Shown piece by piece: positions 33,456 through 41,620 of a DNA stretch of 64,000 bases. The notes below the pieces were generated by a model that was not told the DNA's origin, made no database searches, and saw nothing but the letters and a program-made list of their open reading frames with translations. A program made the translations under genes and the position numbers. Positions within the stretch are counted from its first letter, which is position 1, and each line of letters begins with the position of its first letter. The stretch is from Pseudomonas sp. efr-133-TYG-5. GTDB taxonomy: Bacteria > Pseudomonadota > Gammaproteobacteria > Pseudomonadales > Pseudomonadaceae. The stretch is from assembly GCF_030209175.1 (NCBI RefSeq), contig NZ_JARVSM010000001.1, forward strand, positions 1,488,001 to 1,552,000, in the 5' to 3' direction.

Positions 33456-35468
33456 CTAGTAGCCCGCGCGACTGCGGGTGCCCCGCCCGCGAGCAACTGC
33501 TCGGCGCGGTACCGGTGCGACCGGTTGTTCGGTGTTGAACAGTGTTGGCTGTAGCAGTTGCTGCTCCAGCTGATCCCATTCGTGATCGCGCAGCAGGTGG
33601 GTTTTCAGACTGCGCGCCGCATGCAAGGCGTACACCTCGCAGTCGAGCGCTTCGTTGCGCCGTCCGGCCTTTTTCTGCCAAACCATCTTGCTTGGATTAC
33701 GCGGATGCGGCGCCAGCACTTCGTTGGTGAGTTGCTCGTAGTAGTCGGAGCGGATCTCGCTGTACCAGTGCATACGACCTGGCCCAGAACCTTTAAGCCG
33801 AAGCCGGCCGTCGATCAGGGTTTTGGCTTTGTGCGTGCCAACGATGTGGACCCGCAACCCGTATTTCGCGGCCTTAGTGTTGTCTTGCGAGGTGTCCACC
33901 GACTGCGGCGGTTTGGTGAAAATCTCTTTGTCGCGACTGTCGACGGAAGCACCTTTGATCGCCATGACGTTGTAGCGTTGACGATCTCGCACATAGGCGT
34001 AAACCGCATCGCTGGTGTTACCGTCGGAGCTATCAATGCTGACCGCCGACACCGCGAGTTGGGCGCCACTAACCAGGGGAATCGGCTGTGAGATGACCCG
34101 GTCCAGCTCTTGCCAGACAGCGTCATGCGGATCGATGGGGTTGCCGTGCAACTCTCCCCAATACAGACGCCATGATTCTTCTCCCCGACCCCATCCGGTG
34201 ATCACCAGCGCCAGGCGATCACCTTGCACGTCGACGCCGACGGTGACCAAAAGCACACCCTGGGGCGCGGTGAGTTCCGCGTACGGCTCGGCGCGTTTTT
34301 CCAGTTCGTCAGTCTTCGGCGCATCGCTCTGGTATTCGTAGCTTTCGCCCTTGGAGCTGTTGACGAACGCAATCATCGGGCCGATGTTGCCCTGCGCCGC
34401 TGCATGCTCAGCCTGCAGTTTCTTCTCCATCAGCACTTCAAAGCGCGATCCCCAAAACGTCGCGTAAAGCTCGTTGAGGATGTAGCCCGCGATACCGCGA
34501 AACTCAGCTGTCGCTGACCAGCGCCCATGCTTGAGATTGGCGTTCTTCTGGTTATCGTCCCAAATACCGCCGCAATGCGGGCAAGAGTAGAACGTCTTTT
34601 CCGGACGTTTTTTGCCGTACACCTCGTGCTGGTACTCAGGATCCTCGTCGCAGTGCAAGTTGTCGAAGCTCAGCGCGTGCTCTTGCCCGCATTCGTGACA
34701 GGGCACCAAACCGATGCGCTTGTCTGACAGCTCGAGCTCCGCATCAATGGCCGACAGACCTTTGATCGTTGGTGTGCCGCCGATGATGATTTTCGAACGA
34801 CGAAAGGTCTTTAGCCGCTCCTTAGCCAGCTTGATGCTATCGCCCTGCCCGCGCAGGTTGAGATTGCAGTCGTCCGGCTCCTCAATCGCCACTCGGGGCA
34901 CCGGCGTGGATTTCACGCTGGCCGGGCTGTTGGAGCCAACCATTTTGAGGAAGCCACCGGGAAAGCGCTTGAAGTCTTGCCGTTGTTGAAGCTTGCGGCT
35001 GCGCAGGTCGACTTTCTTGCGCAGCCGTGGCGTGGCTTCGATCATCGGTTCGAGTTTCTCGCCGACGTACTGTTTAGCCGCTTCGGCTTTGGGGAACAAC
35101 ACCAGGATCGGTGACGGGTCAATGTCGATCCATTTGCCCAGGGCGTTTCCTAGCACGCCAGAAGTCCAGGCAACCTGTGCCGATTTGCGTCCGACGATCT
35201 CGCTCACAGCGGGATCATCCAGCGCCTCAAGTGGCCCACCGGGCCAGATCAGGTGAGGCGTCACGTCGAAGCGATATTTGCCAGGGCGTGCCGCTTCTTC
35301 CGGTGCGAGCCAGCGGTATTTGTCCGCCCACTCAATAATGCTCATGCGAGGCGGCGGTGCCCATTTGCGGCAGGCGCTGCGCAGCGCTTTAGTCGCCGTC
35401 TTCCTCAAGGCCCTCCGAATCGTCCGGTTCGTCAGAATATCCATCTGACGGGGCATCATCCTTGTCAT
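33456..35468 (-). CDS. terminase large subunit, lambda gpA family
   Basis: This 670-aa protein has 'MSIIEWADKYRWL', 'PGKYRFDVTPHLIWPGGPLEAL' and 'IVGRKSAQVAWTSG' at the ATPase start; the C-terminal nuclease domain includes 'VTVGVDVQGDRLALVITGWG'. It packages and cuts phage DNA. ATG 35468 overlaps the small subunit gene by 80 bp; in-frame Met codons at 35456 and 35444 are alternatives. Confidence 0.95.
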   Translation of the reverse strand: MTRMMPRQMDILTNRTIRRALRKTATKALRSACRKWAPPPRMSIIEWADKYRWLAPEEAARPGKYRFDVTPHLIWPGGPLEALDDPAVSEIVGRKSAQVAWTSGVLGNALGKWIDIDPSPILVLFPKAEAAKQYVGEKLEPMIEATPRLRKKVDLRSRKLQQRQDFKRFPGGFLKMVGSNSPASVKSTPVPRVAIEEPDDCNLNLRGQGDSIKLAKERLKTFRRSKIIIGGTPTIKGLSAIDAELELSDKRIGLVPCHECGQEHALSFDNLHCDEDPEYQHEVYGKKRPEKTFYSCPHCGGIWDDNQKNANLKHGRWSATAEFRGIAGYILNELYATFWGSRFEVLMEKKLQAEHAAAQGNIGPMIAFVNSSKGESYEYQSDAPKTDELEKRAEPYAELTAPQGVLLVTVGVDVQGDRLALVITGWGRGEESWRLYWGELHGNPIDPHDAVWQELDRVISQPIPLVSGAQLAVSAVSIDSSDGNTSDAVYAYVRDRQRYNVMAIKGASVDSRDKEIFTKPPQSVDTSQDNTKAAKYGLRVHIVGTHKAKTLIDGRLRLKGSGPGRMHWYSEIRSDYYEQLTNEVLAPHPRNPSKMVWQKKAGRRNEALDCEVYALHAARSLKTHLLRDHEWDQLEQQLLQPTLFNTEQPVAPVPRRAVARGRGTRSRAGY

Positions 35469-35913
35469 AGTCAGAAAGCCTCCTCAGGATGGCTTCAATG
35501 GGGTCGCGAATGAGTTGCTCGTCTACTTCCACGTCGTAGCGCGCTGACAATTCGGCGGCTAAGGCATCCGGGAAGGAGTTGAGCAGCTCCACTTTGGCTG
35601 CGGTAATCATGGCTTCGAAGCGCTCGACCAGGTCTGCAGCAATCACTACCTCGCCAAGATCCTTCGCCATAGCGAGCTCTTCGCGGTCGGCGCGGATCCG
35701 GTCGAGTCGGTCGCGCGAAGATTCTTTTTTGCCGTTGAGCGAGGCTTGGTGCATCAGCCACTGAATCACGGCTTCGGTGTCGTATTGGTTTTCGTTGCCT
35801 CGACCGAGGCCGAACTCGGTCACAGGCATGCCGTCGTTCTGCCATCGGGTCAGGGTGCGTTCATCACGACCGACGATCTCGCTCAAGTCGGCCTTGCTAA
35901 CTGTCCTGCCCAT
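35389..35913 (-). CDS. terminase small subunit, Nu1-like
   Basis: This 174-aa protein begins with a winged-helix DNA-binding domain ('VSKADLSEIVGRDERTLTRWQNDGMPV', 'YDTEAVIQWLMHQ') as in Nu1, then a helical linker and a very acidic C terminus (DDAPSDGYSDEPDDSEG). It should bind cos and recruit the large subunit. A cos-type phage is therefore likely. Confidence 0.9.
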   Translation of the reverse strand: MGRTVSKADLSEIVGRDERTLTRWQNDGMPVTEFGLGRGNENQYDTEAVIQWLMHQASLNGKKESSRDRLDRIRADREELAMAKDLGEVVIAADLVERFEAMITAAKVELLNSFPDALAAELSARYDVEVDEQLIRDPIEAILRRLSDYDKDDAPSDGYSDEPDDSEGLEEDGD

Positions 35914-36045
35914 ATCTAACCCTTTGAAAAGACGGACATCCCTGCCAAATTTTCAGCTGCAGAGATCCCGCGAGTTCCCTAACCCGTGTAGGGGGTGGCC
36001 CTCGGGGAGGACCCGGAAAATCCGCGTCCCCGCCCGGCCACCGAC

Positions 36046-36384
36046 CTAGCCTCGGTCGGTCGAAGCCGACTCCGAAACGCCAAGCCGCTTGGCAGCCCAG
36101 CGCTCGTACAACCCGATTGCCACATCCGCCCCAGCCATCGCCGTGAGGCAACCCAATGCCCCCGCCGTCCATAGCGTCATGCCGGCCGCAATCATCAGCA
36201 TCATTGCCGACACCCCGCAGACGATGCAGGCACCGGACCGAAGCGCGAGCCGACGCAACAACGCCCAGCCCCGCGCCCCATCCTTGTCTGCCCGCCACAT
36301 CTCACCCGATACGCCGCCGACCAGGGCCAGGACGATCACTAACCAGATCGGCATCTCTGCCAGTGCTTGCTGCTCGTTTGTCAT
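36046..36384 (-). CDS. phage holin, lambda S family
   Basis: ATG 36384 with AGGGG upstream gives 112 aa. Three hydrophobic spans are visible (about 13-28, 48-68 and 72-92) and the end 'ADVAIGLYERWAAKRLGVSES' mirrors the C terminus of lambda S. It times lysis by opening the inner membrane. Unusually it lies just upstream of the terminase, 22 kb from endolysin and spanins. Confidence 0.8.
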   Translation of the reverse strand: MTNEQQALAEMPIWLVIVLALVGGVSGEMWRADKDGARGWALLRRLALRSGACIVCGVSAMMLMIAAGMTLWTAGALGCLTAMAGADVAIGLYERWAAKRLGVSESASTDRG

Positions 36385-36401
36385 CGCCAACCCCTAAACG
36401 C

Positions 36402-36428
36402 AAAAACCCGGCGCAATGGCCGGGTTTG
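36402..36428. terminator. bidirectional terminator upstream of the holin
   Basis: AACCCGG and CCGGGTT form a stem with A-run and T-run on its sides. On the minus strand it stands before the late genes, where a Q-type antiterminator would act. Confidence 0.65.
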
Positions 36429-36618
36429 GTGGTGTAGTGCCTGCCGCTCTCTGCGGTCGCACCTATCGAAGATGACTACTTTTTACAGGTCGATTCCGGT
36501 GGCAGCAACCCCGGTTTAATGCCACCCGGTGAATAAGTGGGTAACACCGGGGGAACGCCTAGCGAATGTCGGCGAATATCCCACCCCGGCATTCTGCTGT
36601 TTCGGCGACGTCCCATCT

Positions 36619-36885
36619 GTCCCACCATCCAGAATCGAAGTGGGACGCCTGAGAGCGCCTAAATTCGGAGCTTCGACCCACTGTCCTACTTATTTCTCTC
36701 CCTTCTCGTGTAAAGGAAGAATTTAAAGAACACGCATGCGCGTGAAACGCGCGTAATGCTGCCCGCTCCGCTCACATGGGCGGGAGGCACTTTGTAGCGG
36801 GACAGTGGGACAGCCCAACAACGACAAGGCCCGCACCTGTCCCACTGCATCAAAGCGCAGCGGGACAAGACGGGCCAGTGGGACA
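36619..36885. repeat. cluster of GGGACA iterons, candidate phage replication origin
   Basis: Eight copies of a nonamer near AG(C/T)GGGACA occur within 270 bp, two of them abutting at 36796-36812. Iteron clusters next to a phage primase-helicase gene serve as replication origins in P4-type systems. Confidence 0.5.
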
Positions 36886-36910
36886 ACAACAGCCGGACGA
36901 ATGCCTGGGG

Positions 36911-37270
36911 TCACGCAGTCAACCCCATCATCACGCCGAAGATCTGCAGATGCGCCTCATGCAAACGCTGGTAGTACGTGTCGCGGCCGCAACCGCAATG
37001 GGCATAGCGCAAGCGCATATCCACATCGAGCGTGCAGTAATGCTCCCGCACGACCGTCACCAACTCCGGCGCGAGATGCTTGTTTACGATCAGCTCGATG
37101 TCGAGAGAACTCTCCAGCGGTGCACGAAAAGCCCGCCGCCCGCGAATCAGTTGCCCATTACTCTCCATCATCATGGCAACCATGTTCCCCCCAGCAAGTC
37201 CCCCTTTCGAGTGTTCGGAATGCAGCTCTTGAGCCCACAACCGAAGCAGCGAGTCGATCTCCTTAATCAT
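36911..37270 (-). CDS. antiterminator Q-like late gene regulator
   Basis: The start at 37270 (MIKEIDSLLRLWAQEL) gives 119 aa and overlaps the primase gene by 8 bp. The C-terminal 'LRYAHCGCGRDTYYQRLHEAHLQIFGVM' looks like the sigma-like helix-turn-helix of Q/ArpU-type antiterminators. Its place at the end of the early operon and just before the late genes fits such a role. The family call is by eye. Confidence 0.65.
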   Translation of the reverse strand: MIKEIDSLLRLWAQELHSEHSKGGLAGGNMVAMMMESNGQLIRGRRAFRAPLESSLDIELIVNKHLAPELVTVVREHYCTLDVDMRLRYAHCGCGRDTYYQRLHEAHLQIFGVMMGLTA

Positions 37271-39482
37271 CGAAACAAGGCTCCTCGAAGGCTTCCCGCT
37301 GCAACGCAGAAGCACCGCCCCATCCTGCTGGCTTCTTATAAGCCCACGGCCGCTGCTTACTCTTGGCCAAGGCCGGTAGACGCACTCGCCGCCATCCCAA
37401 TCGATGCATGATCGCCCCGACCCGCATCTGCTCAGGCTTGCCCCAATGTCCAAAATCCAGCTTCAACGCGCTGGCCAGCACCTCACTACCGGTGGTGGTT
37501 TCGCCGATCTGCGATTCCTCGAGCCAGGTCAGAATCGGACCTTCCCACTCGTCCACCACAAAGCGCTCGTCCTGCTCCTCGCCGAACATAGCCGCCTCAT
37601 CCAGCGTCACCCACCAGAGATCGCCCGCGTCGTAACAGAACACCGCCTCAGCCCAGAGCTGCTCGCGGATAGAGCGCAACAACTCCAGATCCACCTTGGT
37701 ACAAGCCACCGGCCAATAACGCCGGTTACCGGTCGCGTCCTTCAGGTACTCGTCCTGGTTAGTGGTACCAACGAACACACACTGACGCGGCACGTCCATC
37801 GTGCGGCGGCCGTAGCTCTCGCGGTAGGTGTCCGTCGACGCGGAGAAAAACTGTTTGGCCTTGGTGCTCTCTGCCTTGTTGAAGCTGTCCAGCTCGCCCA
37901 GCTCGACGATCCACTTGCCCCGGATCGCCTGAAACCCGTCCTTGTCGCCCAGGGCAAACGGCGTATCCATGAACCACTCACCACCGAGAATGCTCATCGC
38001 CGTCGACTTACCGGCACCCTGCGCGCCCTCAAGGATCATCACCGAGTCAGCCTTGCAGCCAGGCTTCATTACCCGCGCCACGGCTGACAACATCCAGCGC
38101 TTGCCCACCTTGGACGAATAGTCGGTGGCTTTCACCCCCATGACGTCTGTGAGCCAACTTTCCAAGCGCGGCACGCGATCCCATTCGAGCTTGCGCAGGT
38201 ACTGCCGCACCGGATGAAACGCATGGTCATGCGCAACCACACTCACCGCCTCGATCACATGCGAGGCCTTGACCCGCAAGTTGTACTGCTGCGCGAGCCA
38301 CTTCATCACCCGCACATCATCAATGTCCGCCCAATCGCCGGTGCCGCCACCATAAGGCGCCGCACGCAGCTTCACGATCTTCGAACTGAACGCGCTGTAG
38401 CTGATCACCCCGGCCCAACGTTCGTCATTGGCCAGGATCAACTCGACGTTCTGCATGTGCGCAATCAACGCGCCGCTTTCACTGCGGGCCAGCAAGTCCT
38501 TCCAGCCACCAGCGGCCGGCGGCTTGACCACCGCCAGCACCTGACGACGCACCGCTTCCAAACCTTCCGCGACATGCAGGTCGTTGAAGTCGGTCCACTT
38601 GGCTTCCCGCTCTCCGGAAAAGATCGGCGCGACCACCTGACCACCGACAATCAGCGCCGCGTTGCTCGCTTTCTCTTCACCGGGGTTCCACGCATCGCCA
38701 TTCGGCTTCGTGGTCTTCCAGTCATCATCTCGACAGATGATCAGCGGGCAACCAGCGAAGCGCTCGCGCATGGCCTTGCAAACCACCAGCAAATTGCCCG
38801 CATCAAACGCAACGGCCACGGTCAGTGACGTGGCCATATGCAGGCTTGCGCCGGTCGCGTAGCCTTCACACACCAGCACCGGCTCGCCCGGATCCGGATG
38901 CGGCCCGATCAGATGGAAAGCCCCCTCTTTGGACATGCCGTAAGGCCAATAGGATTTGTCCCGGCCGGTGTCCTCTTGCTTGGTCGGGAACACCACCTGC
39001 AGGCCGACAATCTCGTCGCGCACATTGCTCATCGGCACCAGAAACGCACCAGAGCGCGGCGCGTATCGAACGCCGAAGCCAACGATCTGCTTGCGGTCCA
39101 GATAGTCACTACGGCCCTTTTCCGGCATGCGCTTGAACATCCCCGCCGCCCGGTTCGCCGCACGACGTGCCGCATTAGCCGAGATCTCAGCCGCGCGGCG
39201 TTTGGCCTCCTCCTGTCGAGCACGCATGACCTCGCGCTCTTCAGGCGACATCCGCCCGGCCTTGACCTTGATCTTCTGAGACTCGCCCGAACGCCAGTCA
39301 CCGAACGCACCGAAGATCAGCGTCTCGCCTTTCTCCGTGTGCTGTTCATGGACGACATACCAGCCATTCTTTTCCTTGCCCTTGTCCTGCGAAGTCTTAC
39401 ACCGGGTCAGCTTGCCAAACACCAGCGGCTGCGCAGGCTCAAGACCGTAGTCCGCGAATTGCCCCAACACTTCATCGAGCAT
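37263..39482 (-). CDS. phage primase-helicase with TOPRIM and VirE-type ATPase domains
   Basis: This 739-aa protein has a TOPRIM-like primase centre ('VLVCEGYATGASLH' about 206-219 and 'LIICRDDDW' about 253-261) and a C-terminal VirE/P4-type ATPase with Walker A 'GAQGAGKST' and 'GKWIVELGELDSFNKAE' as Walker B region. It should prime and unwind DNA at the phage origin. An iteron cluster lies 400 bp beyond its end. Confidence 0.9.
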   Translation of the reverse strand: MLDEVLGQFADYGLEPAQPLVFGKLTRCKTSQDKGKEKNGWYVVHEQHTEKGETLIFGAFGDWRSGESQKIKVKAGRMSPEEREVMRARQEEAKRRAAEISANAARRAANRAAGMFKRMPEKGRSDYLDRKQIVGFGVRYAPRSGAFLVPMSNVRDEIVGLQVVFPTKQEDTGRDKSYWPYGMSKEGAFHLIGPHPDPGEPVLVCEGYATGASLHMATSLTVAVAFDAGNLLVVCKAMRERFAGCPLIICRDDDWKTTKPNGDAWNPGEEKASNAALIVGGQVVAPIFSGEREAKWTDFNDLHVAEGLEAVRRQVLAVVKPPAAGGWKDLLARSESGALIAHMQNVELILANDERWAGVISYSAFSSKIVKLRAAPYGGGTGDWADIDDVRVMKWLAQQYNLRVKASHVIEAVSVVAHDHAFHPVRQYLRKLEWDRVPRLESWLTDVMGVKATDYSSKVGKRWMLSAVARVMKPGCKADSVMILEGAQGAGKSTAMSILGGEWFMDTPFALGDKDGFQAIRGKWIVELGELDSFNKAESTKAKQFFSASTDTYRESYGRRTMDVPRQCVFVGTTNQDEYLKDATGNRRYWPVACTKVDLELLRSIREQLWAEAVFCYDAGDLWWVTLDEAAMFGEEQDERFVVDEWEGPILTWLEESQIGETTTGSEVLASALKLDFGHWGKPEQMRVGAIMHRLGWRRVRLPALAKSKQRPWAYKKPAGWGGASALQREAFEEPCFDD

Positions 39483-39699
39483 GGATGGCCTCCATGATCT
39501 CCTCGACCTCCTGGCAGCTCACGCATTGCGTGCAGCCAGGAACAGCTAAACGCCGTCCCTCGGGGATTGGGCTGTCGCAGTTTTCACAGAATAGAAACGA
39601 ATGCGCCGCCAATGCAGGTTTAGCGGCGTTGCGTGCAGCGAGCGCCTGATCGATACGTTCCTGCACCAGGTCATTTGCGAAGTCAGCAATGTCAGCCAC
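39472..39699 (-). CDS. TraR/DksA-type zinc-finger protein
   Basis: GTG 39699 with GGGGTG upstream gives 75 aa and overlaps the CII-like gene by 8 bp. 'FCENCDSPIPEGRRLAVPGCTQCVSC' region holds the paired Cys of the DksA/TraR zinc finger. Short phage members bind RNA polymerase through the secondary channel. It overlaps the primase gene by 11 bp. Confidence 0.85.
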   Translation of the reverse strand: MADIADFANDLVQERIDQALAARNAAKPALAAHSFLFCENCDSPIPEGRRLAVPGCTQCVSCQEVEEIMEAIHAR

Positions 39700-40210
39700 G
39701 ATCAACACCCCGCGTCGTCTGGTTGACATACGTGGCGCGGTTGAACAATCCCAACAGCCCCTGAATCCCACGGAATACCTGCAGGCGTATAGCGGCAAGC
39801 TCCTCATCGGAAACCACCCCGTCGCCAATACTCTTGGCCCAGGTATCCGCTAGATCCGCCACCTGCCGGAAGTACTCGGCGATCCCCGTGGTTAACGTCT
39901 CGGGCATGTCGTTGGTGTACGCCTCAGCCAGCTCCTGCCAGGTCGTGTCACCGACCAACGCATGCACTGCATCCAGAATGCGACGATCCTTGGTCAGCTC
40001 CAGAATCTCGCCGAACTCTTGAATGTTCACCGTGTGGCTGGGGTGGGTTGGGGACAGCTTGTGCTGCAGCGTGGTCGCATTTCGGCCGGTGGTGGCGGCG
40101 ATAGCGGCGGCTCCGCCGGGATAATCCCGTGCGGCATGGTAAAGCGCGAGATCGAGCGGCAAAACTTCCCGCTGCGCCCGATCTAGAGAGCTCAGAATGA
40201 TACGGCTCAT
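39692..40210 (-). CDS. phage regulatory protein CII-like
   Basis: This 172-aa protein matches the P2-group CII/Cox-like family (phage_CII): 'DLALYHAARDYPGGAAAIAATTGRNATTLQHKLSP' is its DNA-binding N terminus. It probably activates lysogenic or early promoters. It is the second gene of the leftward early operon after cro. Confidence 0.82.
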   Translation of the reverse strand: MSRIILSSLDRAQREVLPLDLALYHAARDYPGGAAAIAATTGRNATTLQHKLSPTHPSHTVNIQEFGEILELTKDRRILDAVHALVGDTTWQELAEAYTNDMPETLTTGIAEYFRQVADLADTWAKSIGDGVVSDEELAAIRLQVFRGIQGLLGLFNRATYVNQTTRGVDRG

Positions 40211-40542
40211 GGCATTAATCCTTGTAAGTTGCCAGTGCCGCGCGACATGCAGTGGTGATACATTTGCCGCGTGGCTTGAAAGGGCCCAAAACGCCGGCTA
40301 GATCTTCGGGATCGATACCGGCACCGTGCCGGGGCGAGCAATCCGTTGCTCACCCCTGGCGCAACAGCTGCCCAATCTGTGGTGGAAAAGGCAGCAACAC
40401 CAAGGCTTCCGAGCCTTGGAAAAGCGCGATAAAGAGAGGTGGTTGCATGTGGTGTGCCCGCCTACCTTTATCGCGACCCGACAGCGCTGTGGTGGTGCGT
40501 GCCGGGAGGAACTGGGCGACCTATTGGTTGCCTTTTTTCTGT
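40211..40542. other. 332-bp gap between cro-like and CII-like genes
   Basis: No gene can be supported. On the minus strand one phase reads open and protein-like over the last 46 codons ('DPEDLAGVLGPFKPRGKC' and on, stop near 40215) but it has no start after an in-frame TGA. On the plus strand a frame holds CPICGGKG and CMWC pairs. Either could be a broken small gene. Confidence 0.4.
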
Positions 40543-40815
40543 CTACGCTGCAGCTTTTTGTGGAGCCGAAGCATTCAACAGCCAAGCCGCTTGAAACGCA
40601 TTGCCTTTATGCTTCGCCGCAGTCGCCAACAGCTCGGCGTATTTGGTTTCCCCTGTGTAATCCGTTCGTGGCAGACATGCGGCCTGACGCCATTTGTTCA
40701 ATGCTTGATAGCTTCTATCGCATACCTTCGCGGCGGCCCCGATACCGCCTACGGCTTCAAAAGCGAAGGCAATCGCACTCGGGAAATCTGCGGGGTCCAA
40801 CATGACAACCTCCAT
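40543..40815 (-). CDS. Cro/YdaS-like phage repressor
   Basis: This 90-aa protein has a helix-turn-helix of the YdaS/Cro type ('AFEAVGGIGAAAKVCDRSYQALNKWRQ', 'LPRTDYTGETKYAELLATA'). It is divergent from cI across three operators and starts the leftward early operon, so it should act as Cro. Confidence 0.85.
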   Translation of the reverse strand: MEVVMLDPADFPSAIAFAFEAVGGIGAAAKVCDRSYQALNKWRQAACLPRTDYTGETKYAELLATAAKHKGNAFQAAWLLNASAPQKAAA

Positions 40816-40816
40816 T

Positions 40817-40835
40817 TATCAACTTGAGGTTGATA
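40817..40835. promoter_or_regulatory. CI/Cro operator OR-1
   Basis: TATCAAC-TTGAG-GTTGATA is a perfect 7-5-7 palindrome just upstream of cro. Confidence 0.8.
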
Positions 40836-40840
40836 TTACA

Positions 40841-40859
40841 TATCAACTGACTATTGCGC
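40841..40859. promoter_or_regulatory. CI/Cro operator OR-2 (degenerate)
   Basis: TATCAAC-TGACT-ATTGCGC keeps the left half-site only. It lies 24 bp from OR-1. Confidence 0.5.
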
Positions 40860-40873
40860 AACCTTTATGACAC

Positions 40874-40892
40874 TCTCAACTCATGGTTGATA
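40874..40892. promoter_or_regulatory. CI/Cro operator OR-3, overlapping the cI start codon
   Basis: TCTCAAC-TCATG-GTTGATA fits the 7-5-7 pattern, and its spacer contains the cI ATG. Binding here would shut off cI itself. Confidence 0.7.
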
Positions 40893-41614
40893 AAAATTCT
40901 TTACGCGCAGCTTTCAGCAAGCGCCTACACGAAGCCCTCGATGATGCCGGCATACGCAGCCGCGGCCGAGGGGTGGATATCCATCGGCAGTTGAAAAGCG
41001 TGGGGGTGGTCAAGACTACTCAAGCGATTAGCAAATGGTTGAACGGTGAGGCGATGGCGGAAGCGGACAGCATGTCTGCCCTCTGCTCGTGGCTTAAAGT
41101 AAGAAGGGAATGGCTAGAATACGGCGTATTGCCGAAGGAGCAGACCAGGGACACCAATATCCGAAGAATATCCGTTGGTGAGCAAAGCAACGTTACTGAA
41201 ATCAATCAACGCTTTGGCAAGGTTCCTCTGATCTCGTGGGTACAAGCTGGTGCTTGGTGCGAGGCCTTTACAAATTTTGAGAACTACGACTCGGAATCGT
41301 GGTTATCTTGTCCCGTACCTATTAGCAGCCATGGATATGCTTTGAAAGTGCTCGGAGATTCTATGACGAATCCGGGACCTGGACGTAGCTACCCTACCGG
41401 ATGCATTATTTTTGTTGATCCTGAGGCTGAAACAAAAACAGGGGATAGAGTAATCGCGAGAGTTCCCAGAACGAACGAGGCGACCTTTAAAGTGTTAGTG
41501 GAGGATGCGGGACGCCAATATTTAAAACCTATCAATCCGCAGTATCCTATAATTGAAATATCGGAAGAAACACATATTTGCGGAAAAGTAGTAGGATCTT
41601 TCATTCCTGAATAA
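40883..41614 (+). CDS. CI repressor, LexA-like self-cleaving
   Basis: This 243-aa protein has an N-terminal helix-turn-helix ('VVKTTQAISKWLNGEAMAE', 42-60) and a C-terminal S24 peptidase: Ala122-Gly123 in 'WVQAGAWC' as cleavage site, Ser160 in 'LGDSMTNPGPG' and Lys203 in 'ATFKVLVE'. RecA-driven cleavage should induce the prophage. Its start codon lies inside an operator, so it is autoregulated. Confidence 0.93.
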   Translation: MVDKNSLRAAFSKRLHEALDDAGIRSRGRGVDIHRQLKSVGVVKTTQAISKWLNGEAMAEADSMSALCSWLKVRREWLEYGVLPKEQTRDTNIRRISVGEQSNVTEINQRFGKVPLISWVQAGAWCEAFTNFENYDSESWLSCPVPISSHGYALKVLGDSMTNPGPGRSYPTGCIIFVDPEAETKTGDRVIARVPRTNEATFKVLVEDAGRQYLKPINPQYPIIEISEETHICGKVVGSFIPE

Positions 41615-41620
41615 TTGAGA

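Larger units (their letters stand above)
36385..36910. other. intergenic region with terminator and GGGACA iterons
   Basis: No gene is seen. A terminator lies at 36402-36428. Eight copies of a nonamer close to AG(C/T)GGGACA, in both orientations, lie at 36619, 36639, 36682, 36796, 36804, 36839, 36859 and 36877. The late promoter and Q-response site should also be here, since the late genes start at the holin. Confidence 0.6.

Noticed and set aside
40252..40827. 191-aa plus-strand frame with CPIC and CMWC pairs
   Set aside because: It runs antisense through the cro-like gene and has no ribosome binding site; only the zinc-ribbon-like start is notable.
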